64,000 nucleotides of DNA from Ruminococcus sp. (GCA_017620025.1 JAFZRF010000041.1:1-64000); one strand, 5' to 3'. Positions 42,401 to 50,604 are shown, numbered from the stretch's first letter. Notes: a model not told the origin generated them from the sequence alone. A program made the numbers and translations.

Positions 42401-42784
42401 GGTAAAGATGCCTTTGACCGCTGCGACCAGCTTACGTATGTATGCTATTACGGCACACCGATGACCTGGAACGAGCTGGAGAAAAACAGCGAGACTGAAG
42501 GAAACGAGGCTCTGTTCAAAAAGGCGTCAGTTTATTTCAAGACAGCCGGAACAGAGATTCCCGCCGGCAAGTACGGCGACGCAAACGGCGACGGAAAGAT
42601 AACCGTAGCGGATGCAGTTGCAGTGCTCCAGTATATAGCCAACAAAGATAAATACCCGATATCAGAGGAATCCCTGCTATACGCAGACTGCGACGGAGAA
42701 GCAGGCATCACAGGCGGCGACGCAATAATGATACAGAAATATGATGCAGGAATAATCGATAAATTCCCTGCTGAGGAAGTATAA
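39419..42784 (+). CDS. Large BspA-like LRR_5 surface protein with C-terminal dockerin
   Basis: This 1121-residue secreted protein has a signal peptide (residues 1-40) and about 30 LRR_5 repeats of 23 residues, such as VTIPDTITVIREDAFAGS and VELPDSVEEIGESAFSECEM. Three times the ladder is broken by a segment of the type WLxxxRxxxPFVIVNGILIDG. Near the middle (TGAAVTPEEVVVEGMTFDLY) a second block begins, like the protein's own N-terminal EGDMTFRVFEDHAEL, so the ladder is doubled. The last 70 residues are a dockerin (YGDANGDGKITVADAVAVLQ and ADCDGEAGITGGDAIMIQKY). It should be displayed on a cohesin scaffold as a binding protein. GGGAGGA precedes the ATG. Confidence 0.88.
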   Translation: MKAKRIIAAAAALCLTSTSFIPAAYCIVPVSVPAITASAAQPPYDGDTVYEGDMTFRVFEDHAELDRYSRLAEGDAVIPSEINGVPVTVIRRNAFTECDKLSSVTIPDTITVIREDAFAGSGMTKIVFPENFTDFSVESLRDSAWLEARREESPFVVVNGVLVDAATCKGDAVIPDTVKYIGDMAFSECSDMTSVTIPESVTEIRDLAFTGCSGLEEIVVPDSVASIGSMAFMGCENVRKVTLPAGLKSITKYMLDGCIKLESVILPETLTEIGASSFYHCDALTEISIPASVTTIGDNAFEFSGLKSFTLPGTVDYVGAGILANCESLEEITLPDGLIKISADMLRNCPKLEKVVIPDSVEEIDISAFDYCTGLKEITIPAGVKKIGEYAFAGCPLVSVELPDSVEEIGESAFSECEMLKTLRLSEKLSSIPKNLCFSCKSLEEITIPAGVTMIGSGAFDSCRKLTSVVIPEGTVVLDDGVFRDCASLTDITIPSSVQSIGGETFWNTPWLKEQRKQNPFVIVNGILIDGLKCSGDVVIPEEVTAVARYAFSDCDNMTSVVIPASVKKIGDRPFYGCDQLAWAALPVDFVIDGHMFSNCQVLTDIYYAGTRDQWEQLGESSIIGDLDHPMPDIHYGTSGPGTGAAVTPEEVVVEGMTFDLYDNYAVLRKASADITGKVVIPSKVKGLPVNTIADLAFQDCDKMTEVNIPDSVVWIGDYAFNNCSGLEDITSITIPGSVIHFGFDAFAGTKWLELRRKADPLVIVNSILIDGRACKNGAKIPHGITAIGQGAFYGCKDLTTVTLSDTVIEIGKEAFSGCEKLESVGFSEGLITIGDYAFDGCTELLEIRIPEGVSEIGIRAFKDTGLTKVTIPGTASIFGDEIFLGCSRLQYVTLEQGIEEIPELMFEYCTNLKEVTIPDSVKKIGTGAFGFCKYITEIKLPDSVEEIGNAAFVECRRLESFTIPEGVKNIGDRLFTGCSGLKEIYIPASVKKVGKDAFDRCDQLTYVCYYGTPMTWNELEKNSETEGNEALFKKASVYFKTAGTEIPAGKYGDANGDGKITVADAVAVLQYIANKDKYPISEESLLYADCDGEAGITGGDAIMIQKYDAGIIDKFPAEEV

Positions 42785-42815
42785 CAGACCGGAAGCGGGA
42801 AAACGGGGAGATCCT

Positions 42816-43775
42816 ATGAAAGTAAAAAAAGCGATTGCCGCCGCAGCATCACTTTGCATAGCATCGGCATCATTTATACCGGCAGCGCACAGCGGGCTTT
42901 CCGCTGTGCCTGTTCTTTCAGCTTCGGCAGAGGACGGAACACACAGCCTTTCGGAAATGTCCGAGGTCTCGTTCATACCGTATCAGAAACAGAACGGTCT
43001 GACGTTCAATGTGTACAGCGACCGTGTTATTGCTACAGGCGGCGACAAGGATATCATGAAACAGTATCCCGGTGATATCAGGATACCTCCGGATATAGGC
43101 GGCATACCGGTAATACGCATCTGCGAAGGTGCTTTTGAAGGTAATGATCATATCACCTCTGTCATCATTCCCGAAGGCGTTGCGGAGATAGGTTATTTTG
43201 CGTTTGACAACTGCTATAAGCTTACAGATGTCAGCCTTCCGTCCAGCCTGAGGATAATAGGTAAGGATGCGTTCTGCGGCTGCGCCGGCCTGGAAGCAAT
43301 GATTATTCCTGACGGCGTCACGGATATCGGTGTCGAGGCATTCTTAGACTGCTTTAACCTGAAAGAAGTCAGCATACCGGCAAGCGTTACGACAATAGGA
43401 CGTGATGTTTTCGGGCTCTGTGAAATGCTGACCGACATATATTACGGCGGCACCGAGGAGCAGTGGGAGGCATTGAAAGAGGTAAGTCATCCGGAGGACA
43501 ATGATGAGATGTTTGAAAAGGCGATCGTGCATTACGGGGCTGACAGCGCAGGAAAAGTGATGTACGGCGATGCAAACGAAGACGGAAAGATAACCGTAGC
43601 GGATGCAGTTGCAGCGCTCCAGTATATAGCCAACGCAGAAAAATATCCTCTTACGGAAACCGGAGCAGTGAACGCAGACTGCGACGGCGAAAAAGGCATC
43701 ACAGGCGGCGACGCAATAATGATACAGAAATATGATTCAGGCGTAACAGACACATTCCCCGCAGAGGGAAAATAA
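42816..43775 (+). CDS. Short BspA-like LRR_5 protein with C-terminal dockerin
   Basis: This 319-residue secreted protein is a short paralog of the preceding gene product, with a closely similar signal peptide (KKAIAAAASLCIASASFIPAAHS). It has about five LRR_5 units (VIIPEGVAEIGYFAFDNCYK, VSLPSSLRIIGKDAFCGCAG and others), a YYGGTEEQWEAL linker typical of these proteins, and a dockerin nearly identical in key words to its neighbour's (YGDANEDGKITVADAVAALQ). It lies 31 bases after that gene and 19 bases before the exporter ATPase, so it is in one transcript with them. It probably arose by tandem duplication. Confidence 0.87.
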   Translation: MKVKKAIAAAASLCIASASFIPAAHSGLSAVPVLSASAEDGTHSLSEMSEVSFIPYQKQNGLTFNVYSDRVIATGGDKDIMKQYPGDIRIPPDIGGIPVIRICEGAFEGNDHITSVIIPEGVAEIGYFAFDNCYKLTDVSLPSSLRIIGKDAFCGCAGLEAMIIPDGVTDIGVEAFLDCFNLKEVSIPASVTTIGRDVFGLCEMLTDIYYGGTEEQWEALKEVSHPEDNDEMFEKAIVHYGADSAGKVMYGDANEDGKITVADAVAALQYIANAEKYPLTETGAVNADCDGEKGITGGDAIMIQKYDSGVTDTFPAEGK

Positions 43776-43794
43776 ACCCGCAGAAGGAGCGGAC

Positions 43795-44601
43795 ATGAAG
43801 AAGATCGAACTCAACGATGTCTCGGTTTCCTATATCGTAGGAGATTTCTCCAACGTAGGACTGAAGGACGTCATCATCCAGAAGCTTAAAGGCACATACA
43901 CCGCAAAGGAATTCACAGCAGTCAAGCACGTATCTTTCTCCCTTGAGGAGGGCGAACTGCTCGGCATAGTCGGCTCGAACGGCGCCGGAAAATCCACCCT
44001 CCTAAAGGTGATATCCGGCATCATGCGCCCGACTGAGGGCACTATGGCAGTGCGGGGCAGCATAGCCTCCCTGCTCGAGCTCGGCACGGGCTTTGACGGC
44101 GACCTCACGGTAAAGGAGAACACCTTCCTCCGCGGTGCCATGCTCGGATATACCCGTGAATTCATGAATGACACCTATAAGAGCATAATTGAATTTGCGG
44201 AGCTGACTGAATTTGAGGACAGAAAGTTCTCGCATCTTTCATCAGGTATGAAATCGAGGCTTGCATTCTCGATAGCCTGTCTTGTCAATCCGGAGATACT
44301 GATACTTGACGAGGTACTCTCGGTCGGTGACGGTGCATTCCGCAAGAAGAGCGAGAAGAAGATGCTCGAGATAATCAAGGGCGGAGCAACGACTCTGCTC
44401 GTCTCACATTCGCTCGGACAGATACGCCGCCTTGCGACAAAGGTGCTCTGGCTTGACAAGGGCGAGCAGGTGGCATTCGGTGATCCGAAGGAGATATGCG
44501 ACAGGTATGAGGCCTTCCTTGCAGGAAAGCAGGCAGAAGCGGCGCAGCAGCCGCAGCCTCAGCCTCAGCCGGAAGGGATTGATGAAGACGATGATGACTA
44601 A
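43795..44601 (+). CDS. Polysaccharide export ABC ATPase (Wzt/TagH-like)
   Basis: This 268-residue ATPase drives export through the permease at 38410. It shows Walker A GSNGAGKSTLL (residues about 60-70), the LSSGMKSRLAFSIACLVN signature, Walker B EILILDEVLSVGDGAF and the switch VSHSLGQI. As in TagH/Wzt proteins the domain starts IELNDVSVSYIV. The extra C-terminal sugar-binding domain of many Wzt proteins is missing; instead there is a short Pro/Gln tail and an acidic end (GIDEDDDD). AGGAGCGG precedes the ATG. Its separation from the permease by two LRR genes is unusual. Confidence 0.9.
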   Translation: MKKIELNDVSVSYIVGDFSNVGLKDVIIQKLKGTYTAKEFTAVKHVSFSLEEGELLGIVGSNGAGKSTLLKVISGIMRPTEGTMAVRGSIASLLELGTGFDGDLTVKENTFLRGAMLGYTREFMNDTYKSIIEFAELTEFEDRKFSHLSSGMKSRLAFSIACLVNPEILILDEVLSVGDGAFRKKSEKKMLEIIKGGATTLLVSHSLGQIRRLATKVLWLDKGEQVAFGDPKEICDRYEAFLAGKQAEAAQQPQPQPQPEGIDEDDDD

Positions 44602-45196
44602 GTATCAGATACTTCTTGCGCTCTGCTCCTATCTTTCAGAGGAGCTTAACCGTGACGGCGAAAAGGGCAAGGAATACAGGGACTTCCTCGCCGGAGCCGA
44701 AGCGCTCGGTACGGATGAGGGTACGGCTGATCCCGAGATATACGAAGAGTTCATGCGCATAGCAGATGAGGTGATAGAGGGCGATACCTGCACCGTATCA
44801 GAGGGCTGGTATTTTGCCGGACGCTACCTTTATGAGCTCAGCTGGTCGGGCAGGGATATGGACGAGGTGCTTGCTGTATTCAGCGGCTGCACCGAGGATG
44901 AATGGGAGGATACCGTCCTCCGCCTCAGCGGCAGAAGGACAGGCCTTTTCCGATGCCCGTGCTGCGGCTGCTATACCCTTGAGGAGGGCAGCGGCAAGTA
45001 CGATATCTGCGAGGTCTGCGGCTGGGAGGATGACCCTGAGCAGCTTCGTGACCTTGATCTTGCAGGCGGCGCAAACGACGTGAGCCTGAACGAGGCAAGG
45101 GAGAATTATCTTCGCATGGGAGCTTCCTGCGAGGCCGACCTTGATAATGTCCGCCCACCTACGGAGGAGGAGCTCAGCGGCATAACCGCTGACTGA
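44582..45196 (+). CDS. CPCC-domain (cysteine-rich) protein
   Basis: This 204-residue cytoplasmic protein starts inside the end of the ATPase gene (20-base overlap) at MKTMMTKYQILLAL; an upstream open frame runs through the ATPase gene but is not credible. The N-terminal about 120 residues are acidic and helical. Near residue 128 is a CPCC-type zinc-ribbon motif: FRCPCCGCYTLEEGSG, then DICEVCGWEDDPEQ, four or more metal-binding Cys. The family is small and of unknown function, often found in toxin-immunity or housekeeping contexts. A GC-rich terminator follows. Confidence 0.72.
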   Translation: MKTMMTKYQILLALCSYLSEELNRDGEKGKEYRDFLAGAEALGTDEGTADPEIYEEFMRIADEVIEGDTCTVSEGWYFAGRYLYELSWSGRDMDEVLAVFSGCTEDEWEDTVLRLSGRRTGLFRCPCCGCYTLEEGSGKYDICEVCGWEDDPEQLRDLDLAGGANDVSLNEARENYLRMGASCEADLDNVRPPTEEELSGITAD

Positions 45197-45215
45197 TCTC
45201 CGGCTGCATATAAAA

Positions 45216-45251
45216 CGACCGCCCCCGGATAACGGGGGCTTAGTCGCTTTT
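45216..45251 (+). terminator. Terminator of the polysaccharide locus
   Basis: A perfect 7-bp GCCCCCG/CGGGGGC stem (45221-45239), extended by CGAC/GTCG outside, is followed by CTTTT. Confidence 0.8.
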
Positions 45252-45322
45252 GCGATAAATAAGAAATAACAGAGAAGAAAGAATAAATAATAAAAGTGGT
45301 ATCGCCTGCGGCGATGTATATA

Positions 45323-45377
45323 TTAAGACAATCTTAAGAAATACCACAGGCAAATAATAAGTTTCCCCTGATAGAAT
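45323..45377 (+). promoter_or_regulatory. Promoter of the two-component genes with TTAAGA-N5-TTAAGA box
   Basis: Two TTAAGA words (45323-45328 and 45334-45339) are spaced one helical turn apart, as in PhoB/OmpR-type response regulator sites. The -10 is TAGAAT (45372-45377) and the -35 place holds only GGCAAA, so activation by the response regulator encoded downstream is likely. Confidence 0.65.
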
Positions 45378-45400
45378 GATAATGGAAGGAGTGAGAGAGA

Positions 45401-46111
45401 ATGGACAGGACAGAAAATGCTTCCATCCTCGTAGTGGATGACGATCACGATATAGTCAATGCCATTGCCATGCTGCTCGAAAAGGAGGGCTACCGCATAT
45501 ACAAGGCATATAACGGCCTTGAGGCACTTGACGCTGTCACGATGTACGACATCCAGCTGATACTCATAGACGTCATGATGCCGAAGCTGGACGGCCTCTC
45601 TGCTATGATGAGGATACGTGAGAAGAAGAATATCCCGATCATAGTGCTGAGCGCCAAGTCCGAGGACAGCGACAAGATACTCGGCCTTTCCATGGGAGCG
45701 GACGACTATATCACCAAGCCCTACAATCCGGCGGAGCTTGCCGCAAGAGTGCGTGCGAGCCTGCGCAGATACCTTTCGCTCGGCGCCGCAGACAGCGCAG
45801 TCCGCAGCGATACGGTCAAGGTGGGCGGTCTCGTTCTCGACAAGGCGGCACGCCAGCTCTATGCGGACGGAGAGCCTGTACGTCTCACTGCTACCGAATA
45901 CAAGATAACCGAGCTGCTCATGGAGAATGCCGGAAGGGTCTTCTCCGCAGAGGAGATATATTCCCGTGTATGGAACGAGGATTCCTTCTCCGTGGAGAAC
46001 ACCGTAATGGTACATATCCGCCATATCCGTGAGAAGATAGAGATCAATCCCGGCGACCCCCGCTACCTCAAGGTCGTATGGGGGATAGGATACAAGATCG
46101 AAAAGCTCTGA
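45401..46111 (+). CDS. OmpR/PhoB-family response regulator
   Basis: This 236-residue regulator has a receiver domain (residues about 7-118): acidic pair VVDDDHD, phospho-acceptor Asp in LILIDVMMPKLDG, Ser in IVLSAKSED, and Lys in YITKPYNPAEL. The winged-helix DNA-binding domain spans about 135-235 (VRLTATEYKITELLMEN, then EEIYSRVWNEDSFSVENTVMVHIRHIREK). The histidine kinase gene follows 20 bases later. The direct repeat upstream of the gene suggests that it regulates its own operon. The wider targets are unknown. Confidence 0.95.
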   Translation: MDRTENASILVVDDDHDIVNAIAMLLEKEGYRIYKAYNGLEALDAVTMYDIQLILIDVMMPKLDGLSAMMRIREKKNIPIIVLSAKSEDSDKILGLSMGADDYITKPYNPAELAARVRASLRRYLSLGAADSAVRSDTVKVGGLVLDKAARQLYADGEPVRLTATEYKITELLMENAGRVFSAEEIYSRVWNEDSFSVENTVMVHIRHIREKIEINPGDPRYLKVVWGIGYKIEKL

Positions 46112-46131
46112 TTCTTTCAGGAGGGATCATT

Positions 46132-48597
46132 ATGAGAAGAAAAGGGATACGCATCGCCGCATTCCTTGCCGCCTGCACCCTTGCGGGAATATGCGGCTAC
46201 AATGTATGTGCGCTTTATCTCGATCATCCGTCGATGTACGATTACAATGCGAACGAGAATTCAAAGCTTATGACCGAAACGGCACATGAAGCCGGCGAGC
46301 TCGAGGCAAGGCTCTGGACTGTCGGAGTAATGTATCTGCGCAACCTTGACAAGAACGGCAAGCTCACCGGTACAAAGGAATTCAGACAGCATACCGAGGA
46401 GGAGATGCAGCGTCTCGGTCTTATGGATTCCGGCGGAAATATCACCATAGGTGATTACAGCAACTTCGACTACTACGTATCATGGGACGGCAACGAGATA
46501 TCAAGCACAGGAAAGTCACTCGATGCGATAAAAACTACAGACTCGTTCATCATCGAAAACGGCGAACACGACTTCACTTCCGATCTGCCGGTATCAGTGG
46601 CATCTATCGAGGCCTATGACGCAAGCTACGGCGCACACATCTATGTGTTCGGCGGCCATATGCCCTGCCGCCGTTCCATAGTCTATGACTTCGATACTAC
46701 AGGGCTCCCGTCATGGTATGTGGATGATGCGAAGTACTACTACAAGACCGACGGCACCACTCTCGTGCCCGATGACTACGTAAAGAGAAACGGTGATTAT
46801 GACAGCGACCTCGGTTCATGGTATGACAGCGAGGGCAGATATCACTACACCTATGTGGGACAGAACGGCTCTTTATATGAAATGATGGATCCGGGCAACG
46901 GGGATTACGTCGAGGTGCAGAGAGCGACCGACAGCTCAAAGACATCATCACAGGTAGACATCTATGACTACTACTCCGTTACGGAGAACAACAGAAAATT
47001 CGTCAATACTCCCGTGAATACATATCCGCTGACTGTCTGCATAACCCCGAAGGCGGAATTTGCAGACACACTTGAAAGCCTGCGCAAAACAGAAAAGACT
47101 GAGGAGGAGAACATCGTCCACCGCCTTGTTGAGACACTGCCGTTTGCAGCCGGCTTCGTTATCCTTGCCTTATATCTGATGTGGGCAAGCGGATATAACA
47201 GGAAGGAAAAGAAGTATGTCCCCGGAGAAGCGGACAAGCTCTTCGCAGAGCTGCCGCTGCTGCTCCTGATAGCTGCCCCCGTAGGCATCATCGGACTGAT
47301 AACGCCGGATGTCTTCAAGGAGCTTTATAAATTCTTCGTGCAGTACTACAAGAGCGGATATATGCCGGCATTCTATGCCGCTGCAGAAAGCATCATGGCG
47401 GGAGTATTCCTTGTCTCACTGATGACGCTGATGACAAGGCTCAAATGCCGCACTCTTCTGAAAACCACGCTCTGCGGCAGGATAGCGGGAGCGCTGTGGA
47501 ACAGGACAAAGAATGTCTGCACAAAGGCCGCAAACAGATTAGCACTCAGAGAGCAGCTGCGGGATGACCGTATGTCAAGGCGCTTCATCATCCGCTCGGC
47601 AGCCGCAACGGTCTTCGGCCTCTTCTTCTGCGGTATGCTGCTGGCTATGAACTCCCTGCCCGGTGCACTGATACTTGCAGTGATCATCATCGGCGCATAC
47701 GTCTACTTCAATCTCCGTGACCTCAGTGCCTATACGGAACTCAGCAGCCATATCACAGCCATGAACGGCGGCGACTACAGCAGGCGTGAGGTACCTGTGA
47801 CTTCTCCGGTATACGGACAGACGGAAAAGCTCAACAGCATATCCGACGGACTGCAGACCGCTGTTGAGAAGCAGCTCAAATCCGAGCGAATGAAGATAGA
47901 CCTCGTTACCAACGTCTCACACGACCTCAAGACTCCCCTTACCTCCATAATCAGCTATATAGACCTGCTCGCACAGGAAGACCTCAAACCGGAGGCAAGG
48001 GATTTCGTTACAATCATACAGCAGAAGGCGGAGCGCCTCAGGACAATGGTATCCGATGTGTTCGACCTTGCAAAGGCAACGAGCCGCACGGATATGGCGC
48101 TTGAACGCATCGATGCCGTGATACTCACCGGACAGGTGCTCGGCGATATGGAGGACCGGATAAAGAGCTCCGGCAGGGAGGTGCGTTCCTCGCTTGAACT
48201 CACGTCAGCTCCCGTGAACGCCGACGGAAAGAAGCTCTACCGTGTCTTCCAGAACCTTATCGACAACGCACTGAAGTACTCCCTTGAGGGTACGAGGGTA
48301 TGGCTCGCGCTGAAGGAGCAGGCCGGATACGCCGTGTTCACCGTGAAGAATACCGCATCCTATGAAATGAACTTCACGCCGGAGGAAATAACAGAGCGCT
48401 TCGTCAGAGGCGACGAATCACGAACCTCTGAGGGCAACGGCCTCGGTCTCTCCATAGCAAAGAGCTTCACGGAGGCCTGCGGAGGAAAGTTCCGTGTCAT
48501 TATCGACGGCGATATGTTCGGAGCGGAGGTAAGCCTGCCGCTGCTTGAGGAGCAAGCCTCAGCAGAGGAAGCCGTCTCCGTAAACGGTGAAGAGTAA
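46132..48597 (+). CDS. Sensor histidine kinase with large extracellular domain
   Basis: This 821-residue membrane kinase should phosphorylate the response regulator encoded upstream. One helix lies near the N-terminus (IRIAAFLAACTLAGICGYNV), then an external domain of about 310 residues with Tyr/Asp-rich segments. Further helices lie around LPFAAGFVILALYLMW, LPLLLLIAAPVGIIGLI, an AAAESIMAGVFLVSLMTLM segment, and two near 485-530. The catalytic part has the H-box LVTNVSHDLKTPLTSIISYI (phospho-His near residue 617), the N-box FQNLIDNALKYS and G-box NGLGLSIAKSF. The external domain was not recognised. AGGAGGG precedes the ATG. The larger upstream open frame is rejected. Confidence 0.9.
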   Translation: MRRKGIRIAAFLAACTLAGICGYNVCALYLDHPSMYDYNANENSKLMTETAHEAGELEARLWTVGVMYLRNLDKNGKLTGTKEFRQHTEEEMQRLGLMDSGGNITIGDYSNFDYYVSWDGNEISSTGKSLDAIKTTDSFIIENGEHDFTSDLPVSVASIEAYDASYGAHIYVFGGHMPCRRSIVYDFDTTGLPSWYVDDAKYYYKTDGTTLVPDDYVKRNGDYDSDLGSWYDSEGRYHYTYVGQNGSLYEMMDPGNGDYVEVQRATDSSKTSSQVDIYDYYSVTENNRKFVNTPVNTYPLTVCITPKAEFADTLESLRKTEKTEEENIVHRLVETLPFAAGFVILALYLMWASGYNRKEKKYVPGEADKLFAELPLLLLIAAPVGIIGLITPDVFKELYKFFVQYYKSGYMPAFYAAAESIMAGVFLVSLMTLMTRLKCRTLLKTTLCGRIAGALWNRTKNVCTKAANRLALREQLRDDRMSRRFIIRSAAATVFGLFFCGMLLAMNSLPGALILAVIIIGAYVYFNLRDLSAYTELSSHITAMNGGDYSRREVPVTSPVYGQTEKLNSISDGLQTAVEKQLKSERMKIDLVTNVSHDLKTPLTSIISYIDLLAQEDLKPEARDFVTIIQQKAERLRTMVSDVFDLAKATSRTDMALERIDAVILTGQVLGDMEDRIKSSGREVRSSLELTSAPVNADGKKLYRVFQNLIDNALKYSLEGTRVWLALKEQAGYAVFTVKNTASYEMNFTPEEITERFVRGDESRTSEGNGLGLSIAKSFTEACGGKFRVIIDGDMFGAEVSLPLLEEQASAEEAVSVNGEE

Positions 48598-48607
48598 CGA
48601 AAACCAA

Positions 48608-48631
48608 AGTCCGGAGGCAGAGCCTCTGGGG
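48608..48631 (+). repeat. Solitary hairpin 2 of the dispersed repeat
   Basis: The word AGTCCGGAGGCAGAGCCTC and following CTGGGG match the second hairpin of copies B and C, with CCGGAGGC in place of CCAGAGGC. It lies 10 bases past the kinase stop codon. Confidence 0.7.
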
Positions 48632-48760
48632 ATAACTATGTTCAATTGGCAAGCGGGTACACATTGTGCGCCCGCTTTGCCGATGATATCAGCTGACAGC
48701 ACTTCTTTTTCATCCTTCCGTTTGTCAGCCGGTATGAAAAAGTAAAATATACCATTATTG

Positions 48761-48789
48761 TTGACAAAACGGCAACTTTGAGGTATAAT
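48761..48789 (+). promoter_or_regulatory. Distal promoter of the NagZ-like gene
   Basis: Perfect TTGACA (48761-48766) and TATAAT (48784-48789), 17 bases apart, about 215 bases before the start codon. Confidence 0.85.
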
Positions 48790-48900
48790 ATTTAATAGAT
48801 TACCCTGTTTAGTGTACATAAGGCACTTTAAACAGCCGGTTTTCGTTATTTTGCAGTAATTTACAACGTGAAAGATTAATAATTTATTTACCGATTTCTA

Positions 48901-48929
48901 TTGAAATGAGCATCACCATGTGTTATAAT
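48901..48929 (+). promoter_or_regulatory. Proximal promoter of the NagZ-like gene
   Basis: TTGAAA (48901-48906) and TATAAT (48924-48929), 17 bases apart. Confidence 0.75.
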
Positions 48930-49005
48930 GATAGTTCAAGAAAGAGTGAGCAGGTATCTCGGCCTGTCTCACCTGCCAAAGCAATAAGCTGGAGGTAGAT
49001 CATTT

Positions 49006-50604
49006 ATGAAGGATGGATCAAGGAGGATACTTGCTGCAGCGGCCGCTCTTGTCATGGCGCTGAGCAGCTGCGGTGTCGTTGAACAGTTTACTCCGTCTGA
49101 TCCGCTCTCCCCCGGAGAGACTCAGACAGTCACGCTGGAGGCGACCAAACCCGAAGATGATGGCGGCGGAGAAGAGAACGCATCTTCAACTGCCGGAAAG
49201 AGCAGCTCGGGAAGCAAGCATACAAAGACTACGGCAGCCGCAGACAGCGGCAATGATACGGTTACTACCGCAAAGGTTTACAACCCGCCTGCCAGTCAGG
49301 ACGTAAGAACCAACAGCGGCGGAAGCAGCAGCGGAGGAGGACACACCTCCGTGACTCCCTCGGGCGGCGGACATTCCGGCGGCAGCAGCGGAGGAAGCTC
49401 AGGCGGCAGCTCGGGCGGAAGCTCCGGCGGCAGCCATTCATCGGGCGGCGGAAGCTCACACAGCACTACCTCTGCTTCCGAATCCAAAACTACAACTACT
49501 ACGGCAAAGACAACCGGTACAGACGAAAAGACGGCTACTACAGTGACTACTGCGCAGCCCCTTCCGAAGAACGCAACTCCCGGTGAGATGCTTGAGGCAA
49601 TGTCCCTCAGACAGAAGGTGTACCAGATGTTCATTGTTGATCCGGAGCATCTTACAGGCACCGGTACAGTCACAAGCGCCGGCGAGGTAATGAAGGACGC
49701 TCTTGCGGAATACCCTGTGGGAGGCGTGATCCTCTTTGCGTCGAACCTTGAGAGCAAGGAGCAGACCAAGCAGCTGCTTGCGGATATGCAGGCATTCAGC
49801 GAGGTCGGCCTCTTCACGGCAGTTGACGAGGAGGGCGGCACGGTCGCACGCTGCGCACAGAAGCTCGGAACGACAGCGTTCAGTAACATGGCTTCCTACG
49901 GTGAGTTCAACGATTCCGATACAGCCTACAGCATAGGCGAGACGCTCGGCATCGATCTCAGGGATCTCGGTTTCAACCTCGATTTTGCGCCCGTAGCGGA
50001 TATCAATATCGATCCCGCAAACGAGCTCGGATCACGTATATTCAGCAGCGATCCCGGAGTTGTGGCAAATATGGCTACATACGTGGCACTCGGCCTCCAG
50101 AGCCAGGGTGTGAGCGCAACAGTAAAGCACTTCCCCGGTCTCGGTGCAGAGTCCGGTAATACACATACCGATTCGTTCGTTACCATAGACAGATCTGTCG
50201 ATGACCTCCGCAGCGAGGAATTCATCCCCTTCTCCGCCGCAATAGGCGCAGGCGTTGAGTTCGTGATGGTCGGTCATCAGATAACCACAGGCTTCGGAGA
50301 CAATCTCCCGGCCGATCTCTCCCGTGTTGCAGTTACCGACTACCTGAGAGGAGAACTCGGATTCAACGGTATAGTTATCACGGATGCTCAGCAGATGAAC
50401 ACCATCGTCAATGTCTACGGTGCAGGCACAGCGGCAGTAATGTCGGTGCAGGCAGGCGTTGATATCGTGCTTATGCCGGCTGATATAAATGCAGCTGCAG
50501 AAGCTGTCATTGCTGCAGTAGAGAACGGTACAATATCCGAGGAGCGCATCAACGAGAGCGTTTACAGGATACTCAGCAGGAAGTACGAAAAGGGACTTCT
50601 CTGA
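49006..50604 (+). CDS. NagZ-like GH3 beta-N-acetylhexosaminidase lipoprotein
   Basis: This 532-residue lipoprotein (lipobox LSSCG, Cys near residue 24) carries a GH3 domain in residues about 195-530. NagZ-type enzymes remove N-acetylglucosamine from cell-wall muropeptides or related glycans. Hallmarks are FTAVDEEGGTVARC, FAPVADINID, the KHFPGLGAESGNTHTDS loop with the His/Asp acid-base pair, and IVITDAQQM with the nucleophile Asp. Between anchor and enzyme is a spacer of about 150 residues rich in Gly, Ser and Thr (SGGSSGGSS runs), which should hold the domain away from the membrane. Two promoters precede it and a good terminator follows. Cell-wall recycling outside the membrane is inferred. 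Confidence 0.9.
   Translation: MKDGSRRILAAAAALVMALSSCGVVEQFTPSDPLSPGETQTVTLEATKPEDDGGGEENASSTAGKSSSGSKHTKTTAAADSGNDTVTTAKVYNPPASQDVRTNSGGSSSGGGHTSVTPSGGGHSGGSSGGSSGGSSGGSSGGSHSSGGGSSHSTTSASESKTTTTTAKTTGTDEKTATTVTTAQPLPKNATPGEMLEAMSLRQKVYQMFIVDPEHLTGTGTVTSAGEVMKDALAEYPVGGVILFASNLESKEQTKQLLADMQAFSEVGLFTAVDEEGGTVARCAQKLGTTAFSNMASYGEFNDSDTAYSIGETLGIDLRDLGFNLDFAPVADINIDPANELGSRIFSSDPGVVANMATYVALGLQSQGVSATVKHFPGLGAESGNTHTDSFVTIDRSVDDLRSEEFIPFSAAIGAGVEFVMVGHQITTGFGDNLPADLSRVAVTDYLRGELGFNGIVITDAQQMNTIVNVYGAGTAAVMSVQAGVDIVLMPADINAAAEAVIAAVENGTISEERINESVYRILSRKYEKGLL

Larger units (their letters stand above)
48598..49005. other. Intergenic region with a repeat fragment and two promoters
   Basis: There is no gene here. 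The second hairpin of the dispersed repeat is present as a solitary fragment at 48608-48631. Two promoters lead to the NagZ-like gene (48761-48789 and 48901-48929). Between them is an imperfect hairpin (CTGTTTA...TAAACAG, about 48806-48836). Confidence 0.7.

Noticed and set aside
44432-44581. Upstream extension of the CPCC protein as evidence of a frameshifted fusion with the ATPase
   Set aside because: The ATPase is complete with a normal stop, and the extension has no ribosome binding site; the internal ATG at 44582 explains the gene.
49300-49500. GGAAGC/GGCAGC tandem repeats as a CRISPR or satellite
   Set aside because: They encode the Gly/Ser linker of the NagZ-like lipoprotein in frame and have no spacer structure.
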